9,183 nucleotides of DNA from Rhodospirillaceae bacterium UBA4479 (GCA_002389175.1 DGNZ01000082.1:1-9183), one strand, 5' to 3'. Positions 1 to 6,484 are shown, counted from the stretch's first letter. Notes: a model not told the origin generated them from the sequence alone. Translations and numbers: made by a program.

Positions 1-110
1 TCGAATCTCATCGCCCGCTCCATTCTTTTCCAATGACTTAGACGATATTACACACGGCCTCTTTGAGGCCACTGTGCCCAAATCGGCGCGCAAGCATCCC
101 ATCCGCCAGT
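1..110. other. Short segment with no supportable gene
   Basis: This stretch lies downstream of the LacI-family gene. On the minus strand an open frame begins with ATG at 102 and runs to the window edge without a stop, 34 codons. I do not recognise its product and it is too short to call. The only structured element is the small perfect hairpin at 56-70, listed separately. Confidence 0.5.
56..70 (-). terminator. Possible terminator hairpin after the LacI-family gene
   Basis: The stretch GGCCTCTTTGAGGCC is a perfect 6-bp stem with a 3-nt loop. It sits about 40 bp past the stop codon of the minus-strand regulator gene. No run of T follows on the minus strand, so it lacks the full signature of an intrinsic terminator. 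It may be a pause site, an mRNA 3'-end stabiliser, or chance. Confidence 0.3.
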
Positions 111-1133
111 TCAGCCTGACGCGGGTGGACCCAAAGATTGCCGGAGGCAGAGCGAGGTATCCAACTCGACGCTTTTTTCGGGTGGCGTGCCGTTCACCAT
201 ATCGATGAGCATATGCGCGGCCCGGTTTCCCATCTCGCGGTGGGGGACGTGAACCGTTGTGAGTTCTGGCGACGCAATCGATGCCAATTCAATATCGTCA
301 AACCCGGTTATGGATACATCGTCGGGAACGCGAAGGCCCATTTTCTTGGCACCTTGCAGGGCACCGATGGCCAGCACATCGTTGCCGCACATCACGACCG
401 TCGGTGCATTTGGCCCGCTCATAAGTTCGCAAAAGGCCCGCGACCCATTTGCGATACCATAGGGGGTTTCTATGAGTTGCAGCGCGTCCGCTGCCAATCC
501 GGCATCGGCGATGGCGTCGCAAATACCGATCACACGTTTACGGGCACGGTCATTGGATTTTTGGTCGGCAGATATGACGCCAATGGATCTGTGTCCCTGC
601 GCGATGACGGCCTCCGCCAAACCCTTCATGGCGTGTCGGTTGTCGAACCCGATCGACAGCCGGGGCTGCGTCGGATCATAAACCCAGGCACACAGCACAG
701 GAACCTCGCGGTTGGATAAGAACCGATAGATTTCATCGCTACGGTGATGACCGATTAAAAGCAATCCATCGGCCCCGCGGGCTGTCAGGGTGCGAATCTG
801 TTCTTCTTCTAAGGCCTCTTGATAGGAAAAACTTGAAATGAATAACGTGATGCCTTTCTCACGAAGGGCTTCTTGGAATGCCTGAATCCCGCGCGCGAAG
901 ACAGCATTTTCCATGGTTGGAATGATCGCGCCAATCGTATTGGTGGACTTTGCCATCAATGCACGGGCGCCAAAGTTAGGAAAATAGCCCAAGTCACGCA
1001 CCGCATCCATCACACGATCGCGGGTCTTTTTTTGAACCCGGTCCGGCGTATTCATGCACCGCGAAACGGTGGCCGTTGATACGCCCGCGCGTTGTGCCAC
1101 GTCTTCCAAGGTCGGCACAGAGGGGTTCTTCAA
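111..1133 (-). CDS. LacI/GalR-family transcriptional repressor
   Basis: This is a 340-residue DNA-binding regulator that probably represses the divergent TRAP-dehydrogenase operon until a ligand is bound. Residues 8-28 form the LacI helix-turn-helix (TLEDVAQRAGVSTATVSR). The hinge follows around 50-68 and includes ARAL, whose leucine (L59) in this family inserts at the central CpG of the operator. That fits the CG-centred palindromes at 1241-1276. Residues from about 65 (TNTIGAIIP) to the end are the periplasmic-binding-protein-like ligand and dimer domain, with the family pattern DDVSITGFDDIELASIASP near the C-terminus. The reading frame stays open upstream to a TTG at 1187. I prefer the TTG at 1133 because GGAGAG lies 4 nt before it and the protein then begins just before the helix-turn-helix, as is usual. 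The ligand cannot be read from the sequence. Family assignment is certain; the target is inferred from divergent placement and operator match. Confidence 0.95.
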   Translation of the reverse strand: MKNPSVPTLEDVAQRAGVSTATVSRCMNTPDRVQKKTRDRVMDAVRDLGYFPNFGARALMAKSTNTIGAIIPTMENAVFARGIQAFQEALREKGITLFISSFSYQEALEEEQIRTLTARGADGLLLIGHHRSDEIYRFLSNREVPVLCAWVYDPTQPRLSIGFDNRHAMKGLAEAVIAQGHRSIGVISADQKSNDRARKRVIGICDAIADAGLAADALQLIETPYGIANGSRAFCELMSGPNAPTVVMCGNDVLAIGALQGAKKMGLRVPDDVSITGFDDIELASIASPELTTVHVPHREMGNRAAHMLIDMVNGTPPEKSVELDTSLCLRQSLGPPASG

Positions 1134-1136
1134 GGG

Positions 1137-1143
1137 TCTCTCC
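1137..1143 (-). promoter_or_regulatory. Ribosome binding site that fixes a TTG start for the LacI-family gene
   Basis: On the minus strand GGAGAGA is followed after three bases by TTG at 1133-1131. No ATG exists in this frame before the helix-turn-helix. The other candidate starts, TTG at 1187 and GTG at 1118, lack a comparable Shine-Dalgarno sequence. Confidence 0.65.
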
Positions 1144-1151
1144 AAAGATGT

Positions 1152-1180
1152 GTAAGTAAGATCACACTTACTCGTGTCAA
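1152..1180 (-). promoter_or_regulatory. Possible promoter and inverted repeat upstream of the LacI-family gene
   Basis: On the minus strand a consensus -35 hexamer TTGACA occupies 1180-1175. The matching -10 near 1158-1152 is poor (TACTTA or ACTTAC), so the promoter call is tentative. The spacer contains the inverted repeat GTAAGT (1152-1157) and ACTTAC (1166-1171). These arms resemble the TGTAAG half-site of the operators at 1241-1276, but the gap is about 8 bp wider. Autoregulation by the repressor is therefore possible but unproven. Confidence 0.35.
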
Positions 1181-1240
1181 AGCACAACAGCCTTCAAATC
1201 ACACAATAGACGCGCCAGGAGCAACATGAAAAGTTTTTAA

Positions 1241-1254
1241 TGTAAGCGCTTGCA
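1241..1254. promoter_or_regulatory. LacI-type operator O1
   Basis: TGTAAGCGCTTGCA is a 14-bp near-palindrome with one mismatch to the perfect copy at 1263-1276. It has the CG centre typical of LacI/GalR-family operators. It overlaps the -35 hexamer of the operon promoter, so bound repressor would block RNA polymerase. Confidence 0.85.
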
Positions 1255-1278
1255 CTATAAAATGTAAGCGCTTACAAT
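1250..1278 (+). promoter_or_regulatory. Sigma-70-type promoter of the TRAP-dehydrogenase operon
   Basis: A -35 hexamer TTGCAC (1250-1255) and a -10 hexamer TACAAT (1273-1278) are separated by exactly 17 bp. Transcription would start near 1285 and give a leader of about 36 nt before the first gene at 1321. Both hexamers overlap the two operators. An alternative -10 (TATAAA at 1256) has no convincing -35. Confidence 0.75.
1263..1276. promoter_or_regulatory. LacI-type operator O2, perfect palindrome
   Basis: TGTAAGCGCTTACA is a perfect 14-bp palindrome with a CG centre. It overlaps the promoter spacer and the -10 hexamer. Its centre is 22 bp from that of O1, about two helical turns, so two repressor dimers could sit on the same face of the DNA. 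Confidence 0.9.
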
Positions 1279-1320
1279 CAGTTTGAGTTCAAGTCGAGTG
1301 AATAGCGAGAGGGTCGAGAT

Positions 1321-1503
1321 ATGTACATGGGAATAGCGGTGGTTTCGTTCGCGGCATACTTTCTGAATGTCTTTTTGGGGGCTGTCACAAACAGTCCCAT
1401 TCTAGGCGACATTCCTGAAATGCTGGTGCTCGTGGTTTCTACATTATTCTTTGTGATCGCGATCTTGAAGCGAGAGGCTGAAGCCAAAGCCGAAGTCTCT
1501 TAA
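1321..1503 (+). CDS. Small two-helix membrane protein, first gene of the TRAP operon
   Basis: This 60-residue protein is not one I recognise. It has two hydrophobic segments, about residues 4-22 and 33-49, separated by a short polar loop (TNSPILGDIPE), and ends in a charged tail (KREAEAKAE). It is probably a small inner-membrane protein with both ends on the same side. A Shine-Dalgarno GAGAGGG lies 7 nt upstream of the ATG, and the gene is the first after the operator-controlled promoter. Only 26 bp separate its stop from the dctP start, so it belongs to the operon. Its function may be linked to the transporter, for example as an accessory subunit, but nothing in the sequence shows this. A second ATG at 1327 is possible. 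The good ribosome site and membrane-helix pattern argue against a chance ORF. Confidence 0.75.
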   Translation: MYMGIAVVSFAAYFLNVFLGAVTNSPILGDIPEMLVLVVSTLFFVIAILKREAEAKAEVS

Positions 1504-1516
1504 AAAATACAAAATT

Positions 1517-1523
1517 GGGAGGA
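1517..1523 (+). promoter_or_regulatory. Ribosome binding site that fixes a TTG start for dctP
   Basis: GGGAGGA is a near-ideal Shine-Dalgarno sequence placed 6 nt before TTG at 1530-1532. The more upstream in-frame TTG at 1515 overlaps this site and so is an unlikely start. No ATG is available in frame before the Tat motif. Confidence 0.8.
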
Positions 1524-1529
1524 AAGATT

Positions 1530-2669
1530 TTGGAAAACGAATTAAAATCCGCGGAACGACGCAACTTTTTAAAATTGACGGGCACGGGTGCTTTCACAGC
1601 CGCCGTGGTCGCTGGTGCTGCTGGTACACTTTGGTCGTCTGAGGCCGTTGCCCAGACAGCGAAAGAAGAAAAAGACCGCCAAAAAGCCGCTGAACACACG
1701 ATGACGATTGCCACGGCCTATGTATATGGCGCATCACGCAGCTATCCCATCATGCAGTTGGACCTCAAAGAAAACATTCAAAATGCGACCAATGGCAAAG
1801 TATACGTCAAGCTGGCACCTGGCGGTCAGTTGGGCGCCGGTGGTGCATTGGTTCAAAAAGTTCAGGGTGGAACAATCCAAGCAGCCCAGCACTCGCTGGC
1901 AAACTTTGCATCATTTGCGCCGGCAGCAGATCTTATCAATTTGCCATATTTCTGTGGTGCCAATCAGCGCTTCGTCAATCTTGTGCATTCCGATGCATGG
2001 AAGCAAGACGTCGAAGCTAAGGTTGAAGCCAAGGGTTTCAAAGCCTTGTTCTATATCGTCATCGATCCGCGCGTGGTCGCCATGCGCAAAGGTGGTGCAG
2101 GCCCCGTGTTGACGCCGAGCGATCTGTCGGGTGTTAAATTCCGCGTGCCGGGATCAAAAATGCTCCAGCAGTACTACAAAATGGTGGGTGCAAACCCAAC
2201 GCCTGTGGCATGGGGTGAAACACCTTCAGCCATTAAACAAGGTGTTGCGGACGCACTTGATCCGTCCGTTGGTGCGCTCTTTGTGTTCGGCTTCAAGGAT
2301 ATCTTGAGCCATGTCACATTCACGCAAGCGGTGCCTGACAGTCAGGTATTTTCCTGTAATCTGGAGTGGTTCAATTCGATGCCAAAAGATGTCCAAGAAG
2401 GCATCGAAGTCGCGTCTGAAATCACCAGCCATCAGAACCTCGCAAAAGTTCCATCAGCGCGGAACTATGCCATGGCTGAGCTGCGTAAATCCGGTGTTGA
2501 ATTCCATTCACTCTCTGACGCTCAGTTGGCGGAATGGAAAGCAGCGGGTGGTTATCAGCGCAAGGAATGGGATGAGTTTAAGGTCGAATTGGCCGGTTCC
2601 ATGGCAGCCTTCGAGAAACTCGAAGCAGGCGTCGAAACGAAAAGCCGTTATTACGTTCATGATGCTTAA
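1530..2669 (+). CDS. dctP: TRAP transporter substrate-binding protein, DctP family, Tat-exported
   Basis: This 379-residue periplasmic protein captures the substrate and delivers it to DctQM. The N-terminus carries a twin-arginine signal: RRNFLK at residues 10-15, then a hydrophobic stretch, and a likely cleavage after AVA at residue 41. Export is therefore probably by the Tat system in folded form. The mature part shows the DctP fold signature, including GVKFRVPGS, where R205 matches the conserved arginine that pairs with the substrate's acidic group in characterised TRAP binding proteins such as SiaP. This points to an anionic ligand such as a carboxylate or sulfonate. The start is the TTG at 1530, chosen from the Shine-Dalgarno at 1517. 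It follows the 60-residue membrane protein by 26 bp and is separated from dctQ by 124 bp containing a strong hairpin. The ligand cannot be named from sequence alone. Confidence 0.95.
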   Translation: MENELKSAERRNFLKLTGTGAFTAAVVAGAAGTLWSSEAVAQTAKEEKDRQKAAEHTMTIATAYVYGASRSYPIMQLDLKENIQNATNGKVYVKLAPGGQLGAGGALVQKVQGGTIQAAQHSLANFASFAPAADLINLPYFCGANQRFVNLVHSDAWKQDVEAKVEAKGFKALFYIVIDPRVVAMRKGGAGPVLTPSDLSGVKFRVPGSKMLQQYYKMVGANPTPVAWGETPSAIKQGVADALDPSVGALFVFGFKDILSHVTFTQAVPDSQVFSCNLEWFNSMPKDVQEGIEVASEITSHQNLAKVPSARNYAMAELRKSGVEFHSLSDAQLAEWKAAGGYQRKEWDEFKVELAGSMAAFEKLEAGVETKSRYYVHDA

Positions 2670-2678
2670 ATAGCAGAT

Positions 2679-2704
2679 GCCGCCAGCAAATATTTGCTGG
2701 CGGC
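2679..2704 (+). terminator. Strong hairpin between dctP and dctQ, attenuator or mRNA stabiliser
   Basis: A perfect 26-bp palindrome begins GCCGCCAGCAAAT and is followed by its exact complement. RNA could form a GC-rich stem of about 11 bp with a small AT loop. It lies 10 nt after the dctP stop. The following bases (TCACGCTTTT) include a short T run, but not directly at the stem. It probably acts as a partial terminator or a block to 3' exonucleases, keeping dctP message more abundant than dctQM. A protein-binding site is the alternative. Confidence 0.7.
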
Positions 2705-2793
2705 TCACGCTTTTGAGGCCGTTTCAAATAAGCACTTCCGCGGAAATTTTCTATCTGCCGTCGGGAACGCTTTAGGCAAAAGTGAGCTAGCTG

Positions 2794-3309
2794 ATGTCTC
2801 AATTTTTTTCCAAACTAGATAAAAACGCTGAACGTTGGGCGTTGTTATTTTTCTATGTGCTTTTGGTCGCAACGATGTTTGTTGAAGTCCTGAGGCGCGA
2901 AGTCTTTTCCTACTCTTCGATCTGGGGCGAAGAGGTGGTGCGGTATTCATTTATTTATCTTGCTTGGATTGGTGCAGCGTCAGCTGTCCGCGAGCGGGCC
3001 CATATTCGGATCGACGTACTGATGCATTACGTATCAGCACGCATGAAGGCGCTCCTTTATATCTTCGGTGACATTGTGATGTTCGTGGTCGCGCTGATCG
3101 CCCTTTATTGGTCCTTCGAGACAGTCCTTGTGTCTTATGAATTTGGATCTGTGAGCCATGGCCTTCGTGTTTCCATGGTGTGGTTCCTGGCCGCCGTTCC
3201 CATCGGAATTACATTGATGATTTGGCGCCTGATGCAGTCCCTGCGTCGCGACATTCACTCCCTTCGTACGGGCGAGCCCGTTTACGAAGGCGACAAACTT
3301 TTTGATTGA
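2794..3309 (+). CDS. dctQ: TRAP transporter small membrane subunit, DctQ family
   Basis: This 171-residue protein is the small integral-membrane subunit that pairs with DctM. It has four predicted transmembrane segments, around residues 14-34, 49-66, 86-109 and 127-147. The family pattern RYSFIYLAWIGAASAVRERAHIRID (positions 50-74, with the motif residues Arg, Trp, Gly and His conserved) is clear. Both termini are likely cytoplasmic. The Shine-Dalgarno before the ATG is weak (GTGAG), which may lower its translation relative to dctP. Its stop lies 8 bp before the dctM start, so the two are probably translated together. Confidence 0.93.
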   Translation: MSQFFSKLDKNAERWALLFFYVLLVATMFVEVLRREVFSYSSIWGEEVVRYSFIYLAWIGAASAVRERAHIRIDVLMHYVSARMKALLYIFGDIVMFVVALIALYWSFETVLVSYEFGSVSHGLRVSMVWFLAAVPIGITLMIWRLMQSLRRDIHSLRTGEPVYEGDKLFD

Positions 3310-3317
3310 GGCTCCAA

Positions 3318-4649
3318 ATGTTATTTTCAGCTCTTCAAGAACAAACAGTCGTCCTAGGATGGGATTTCTTCCTTCCCGTCATGGTTTTCGTTTTATTCTG
3401 TGCGCTTGCGGTTCCCATTTGGGCCTCAGTCGGCGCGGCAGCGATTGCGATGCTTTTAATGTCCGGTGCGCTTCCTTTGTCGTTGGTTGGGGAATCACTG
3501 TTTGATGGCATCGATGCCTTCGCATTGACCGCTGTTCCACTCTTTATTCTAACGGGGGATGTGCTTGTTCGTTCAGGACTCAGTCGAAAATTCCTGAACG
3601 TCGCCGAAGCACTGACATGTTGGACCAAGGGTGGATTTGGCTCTGCGACGGTTCTCGTTTGCGGTATGTTTTCCGCAATTTCGGGGTCTGATGCTGCGGG
3701 TGCTGCGGCCGTTGGTCGTATGACCATTGATCGCCTTGTTGAATCTGGATACCCGCGACCTTATGCCTGTGCATTGGTTGCAGCGGGTGCCTGTACCGGT
3801 GTTCTCATCCCGCCTTCTATTGCGTACATCATCATTGGGTTGGTTTTGGGTATTTCCGCATCGACGCTCTTTATCGCGGCGGTTATTCCGGGTGTTGCGA
3901 TCTTGGTTGCCATCCTGATTACAAACCTCGTCATGAACAGGATCTATTCCTACGAAGGCGGCGGTCAAATGAGCATGGGCGAATGGGCCAGCAATTTGTG
4001 GGCTGCCATCTCTGATGGTTGGTATGCTTTCCTTGTCCCAGGCATCATTTTCTACGGCATTTTCTCGGGCCGTCTGACACCGACCGAAGCTGGCGCCACG
4101 GCCGTTATCGTGACGCTGATCTTGGGCTTTATTTTGAAGACGATTAAGTTTTCAGATTTCCCCGCAATGCTGATTAGTTCTGCAAAAGTGAATGGTGTTA
4201 TCCTCCCCATTATCGCCTTCTCATTACCTCTTGCGCAGGCGTTGGCCATTATGGGTGTGCCGCAGGGTTTTGTTTCTTCCGTCTCATCGCTGACCGAAGA
4301 CCCTTATATGCTGACGTTGATTATGATCGGTATTTTGATCGCGGCGGGTTGCGTTATGGAAACAACGCCAAACATTGTGATCATGGCGCCGATCCTGAAA
4401 CCACTCGCTGACTCCATCGGCATGCATGAAATTCAATTCTGCATCATGATGATTACAGCGCTCGGCGTAGGCTTCATTACACCTCCACTAGGGTTAAACC
4501 TGTTCGTCGTATCGGGCATAACAGGCGAGTCGGTTCTGAGGATTGCGTCTCGTGTCGGACCCTTTGTATTCTTCATGCTCATCGTCACGTTGCTGATCGG
4601 GTTCTTCCCCGAAATCTCGTTGTCGATGCTACCTGATAACCTGAGATAG
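3318..4649 (+). CDS. dctM: TRAP transporter large membrane subunit, DctM family
   Basis: This 443-residue polytopic protein forms the ion-coupled transport channel, driven by a cation gradient (usually Na+) in characterised systems. It has the usual length and about a dozen hydrophobic segments. Recognisable DctM features include SGSDAAGAAAVG at 122-133, the LIPPS motif at 163-167, TPTEAGA at 254-260, and ITPPLGLNLFV at 387-397; the LIPPS and ITPPLG turns lie in the two inverted repeats of the fold. The ATG at 3318 is preferred over an in-frame TTG at 3306, because GAGG lies 6 nt before it and the TTG overlaps the dctQ stop. The gene lies between dctQ and the dehydrogenase gene, with 9 bp to the latter, which marks one operon. 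Confidence 0.95.
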   Translation: MLFSALQEQTVVLGWDFFLPVMVFVLFCALAVPIWASVGAAAIAMLLMSGALPLSLVGESLFDGIDAFALTAVPLFILTGDVLVRSGLSRKFLNVAEALTCWTKGGFGSATVLVCGMFSAISGSDAAGAAAVGRMTIDRLVESGYPRPYACALVAAGACTGVLIPPSIAYIIIGLVLGISASTLFIAAVIPGVAILVAILITNLVMNRIYSYEGGGQMSMGEWASNLWAAISDGWYAFLVPGIIFYGIFSGRLTPTEAGATAVIVTLILGFILKTIKFSDFPAMLISSAKVNGVILPIIAFSLPLAQALAIMGVPQGFVSSVSSLTEDPYMLTLIMIGILIAAGCVMETTPNIVIMAPILKPLADSIGMHEIQFCIMMITALGVGFITPPLGLNLFVVSGITGESVLRIASRVGPFVFFMLIVTLLIGFFPEISLSMLPDNLR

Positions 4650-4658
4650 GAATATTCT

Positions 4659-5966
4659 ATGCCGCGCAAATATCTAAAAAAGGCAACGTTAACATCAAAG
4701 TCTGATGCGTCGGATGTTCATGACCTCGTTCAGGAAATGCTAACCAAAATCGAAGCAGGGGGTGATGATACGGCTCTCGAATATGCTGCGAAGTTGGACA
4801 AGTACGACGGTCCGATCCTGCTCAGTAAGGATGAGATCGCCGCCGCCTCGGCAAAGGTACCGCAACGCCTAAAAGACGACATTGCCTTTGCCCACGATAA
4901 TGTGCGTCGATTTGCCGAGGTCCAAAAAAGCACAATGCAAGACGTCGAGCTTGAGATTGTGCCCGGCCTGATTGCCGGTCAAAAGGCGATCCCGTGCCAA
5001 TCTGCGGGCTGTTATGTTCCGGGTGGGCGTTACAGCCATATCGCCAGCGCGATCATGACCGTGACGACGGCCAAGGTTGCGGGTTGTGGGCACATCACAG
5101 CGTGCTCGCCGCCGCGCCCGGACGAAGGCATTGCACCTGCCATTATCTATACGGCTGATCTTTGTGGCGCAGACAAAATCCTCTCAATGGGGGGTGTCCA
5201 AGGTGTTGCCGCGATGACGTTTGGTCTCTTTGGATTGCCGAAATCAGATATCCTGGTGGGTCCGGGCAACCAATATGTGGCCGAGGCAAAACGCATTCTA
5301 TTTGGCCGCGTTGGAATCGATATGATTGCGGGCCCGACAGATAGTCTCATCCTTGCCGACGAGACGGCCGACCCATTCATCGTCGCGACGGACTTGGTTG
5401 GACAAGCGGAGCACGGATACAATTCGCCGGTATGGCTTGTGACCGATAATGAGGCGCTGGCCGAAAAGGTGATGGAAATCGTTCCGGAATTGATTGCGGA
5501 CCTGCCCAAATTGAACGGCGACAACGCAGCTGCTGCGTGGCGTGATTATGCCGAGGTGATTGTCTGTGATACTCGCGAAGAGATGGCCGCGACGTCCGAT
5601 GAATACGCGCCCGAGCACCTCACGGTTCAGGCCAAGGATCTCGAATGGTGGCTCGACCGGCTGGAATGTTATGGCTCGCTTTTCCTTGGCGAAGAAACCA
5701 CCGTGGCATTTGGTGATAAGGCATCTGGAACGAACCACGTTCTGCCCACATCACAATCGGCGAAGTACACAGGTGGTCTTTCGGTCCACAAGTATATGAA
5801 GATTGTCACCTGGCAGCGCGCAACCCGCGATGGCTCCAAGCCGGTTGCCGAAGCAACGGCCAGAATTTCAAGACTGGAAGGCATGGAAGGTCACGCGCGG
5901 AGTGCCGATGCGCGACTTTATAAATACTTCCCTGATGAAACCTTTGATTTAACGGCGGGTGAATAA
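4659..5966 (+). CDS. HisD-superfamily NAD-dependent dehydrogenase, likely HpsN-type (sulfopropanediol 3-dehydrogenase-like)
   Basis: This 435-residue enzyme belongs to the histidinol dehydrogenase family, which carries out two successive NAD-dependent oxidations of an alcohol to an acid at a Zn site. The residues equivalent to the E. coli HisD metal ligands are present: Q249, H252, D353 and H412. So are the catalytic pair E319-H320 (PEHL), H360 in GTNHVLPT and E407. By my alignment from memory, the HisD substrate-pocket residues Glu356 and Tyr361 are replaced by V349 and K354, and the region after GTNHVLPT reads GGLSVHKYMKIVTWQ. This resembles catabolic HisD paralogues such as HpsN, which converts 2,3-dihydroxypropanesulfonate to sulfolactate. 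No other histidine-biosynthesis gene is nearby, and the gene is the last of a LacI-controlled TRAP operon. Oxidation of an imported sulfonate or other anionic polyol is therefore the best guess. No desulfonating genes (such as suyAB) are in the window. Family is certain; substrate is inference. A generic annotation would be hisD. Confidence 0.85.
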   Translation: MPRKYLKKATLTSKSDASDVHDLVQEMLTKIEAGGDDTALEYAAKLDKYDGPILLSKDEIAAASAKVPQRLKDDIAFAHDNVRRFAEVQKSTMQDVELEIVPGLIAGQKAIPCQSAGCYVPGGRYSHIASAIMTVTTAKVAGCGHITACSPPRPDEGIAPAIIYTADLCGADKILSMGGVQGVAAMTFGLFGLPKSDILVGPGNQYVAEAKRILFGRVGIDMIAGPTDSLILADETADPFIVATDLVGQAEHGYNSPVWLVTDNEALAEKVMEIVPELIADLPKLNGDNAAAAWRDYAEVIVCDTREEMAATSDEYAPEHLTVQAKDLEWWLDRLECYGSLFLGEETTVAFGDKASGTNHVLPTSQSAKYTGGLSVHKYMKIVTWQRATRDGSKPVAEATARISRLEGMEGHARSADARLYKYFPDETFDLTAGE

Positions 5967-5970
5967 CGAA

Positions 5971-5991
5971 AAATAGCGCATGCGACTATTT
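5971..5991 (+). terminator. Weak inverted repeat after the dehydrogenase gene
   Basis: AAATAG and CTATTT flank CGCATGCGA, giving a 6-bp AT-rich stem just after the dehydrogenase stop. It could mark the end of the main transcript, but it is AT-rich and lacks a T tract. The universal stress protein gene starts 53 bp later, so read-through is possible. Confidence 0.3.
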
Positions 5992-6043
5992 AACTTAATC
6001 ATCTCACATTATTAACGCCGGCCCCTATCGCAGAGGAAAGACT

Positions 6044-6448
6044 ATGTACCAGAAAATAATCCTAGCTTTATCGCTTGAGCACGGCATCTCGGAACAAGCG
6101 ATCAAGGTGGCGCGTACCATGAAAAATGAGGGTGGCGAGATTATCGCAATTCACGTTTACGAACCGCTTCAAGGTTCCGCTAGCGCGTATGTTTCTGAAG
6201 AAGCTGTCGCTGATTCGTTAAAACATGCCAAGGATGCTCTCGCCAAACGTGTTGCGGATAAACCCGATGTAAAATCCGAACTTATTAAAGGTCATTCGGG
6301 ACGGGCCATAACGGACCATGCTGAAAAGGTTGGTGCCGATTGCATCATCATCGGATCTCACAAACCCGGACTTATGGATTTCTTGTTGGGTTCAACCGCC
6401 GCGCGGGTCGTGCGACATGCGAAGTGTTCGGTCCACGTTCTTCGTTAG
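6044..6448 (+). CDS. Universal stress protein (UspA family), TRAP-associated type
   Basis: This 134-residue cytoplasmic protein is a single Usp domain of usual length. It starts with the first strand YQKIILALS and ends with GSHKPGLMDFLLGSTAARVVRHAKCSVHVLR (104-134; GST at 116-118), the nucleotide-binding loop region and last strand. The loop does not match the full ATP-binding pattern G-2x-G-9x-G-S/T: the second glycine is replaced (K107) and the spacing is one residue shorter. Usp proteins of this kind are often found beside TRAP operons; TeaD of Halomonas elongata, which modulates the TeaABC ectoine transporter, is the known example. The Shine-Dalgarno AGAGGAAAG is strong. The gene lies 77 bp after the dehydrogenase gene and may be cotranscribed. 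A role in tuning the transporter is inference. Confidence 0.88.
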   Translation: MYQKIILALSLEHGISEQAIKVARTMKNEGGEIIAIHVYEPLQGSASAYVSEEAVADSLKHAKDALAKRVADKPDVKSELIKGHSGRAITDHAEKVGADCIIIGSHKPGLMDFLLGSTAARVVRHAKCSVHVLR

Positions 6449-6484
6449 CATTGGGACTGAACGTCAATACACGACAAAAAACCG

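Noticed and set aside
1..102. Minus-strand frame starting at ATG 102 and open to the window edge
   Set aside because: Only 34 codons are visible, with no recognised family; it cannot be supported without flanking sequence.
138..719. Plus-strand open frame of 193 codons opposite the LacI-family gene
   Set aside because: It is antisense to a gene with clear family motifs, has no ribosome site or recognisable domain, and is a frame shadow.
1256..1261. TATAAA as the operon's -10 element
   Set aside because: No acceptable -35 lies 16-18 bp upstream, whereas TACAAT at 1273 pairs with TTGCAC at a 17-bp spacing.
3573..3968. Minus-strand open frame of 131 codons opposite dctM
   Set aside because: Composition is extreme (rich in R, N and T) and it lies wholly within a certain dctM; a frame shadow.
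5298..5738. Minus-strand open frame of 146 codons opposite the dehydrogenase gene
   Set aside because: No motif or ribosome site; the sense strand encodes catalytic residues in the same span.
4659..5966. Annotation as the biosynthetic histidinol dehydrogenase HisD
   Set aside because: The residues of the catalytic centre fit the family, but the operon with TRAP and LacI, the pocket changes and the lack of nearby his genes favour a catabolic paralogue. Not fully excluded.
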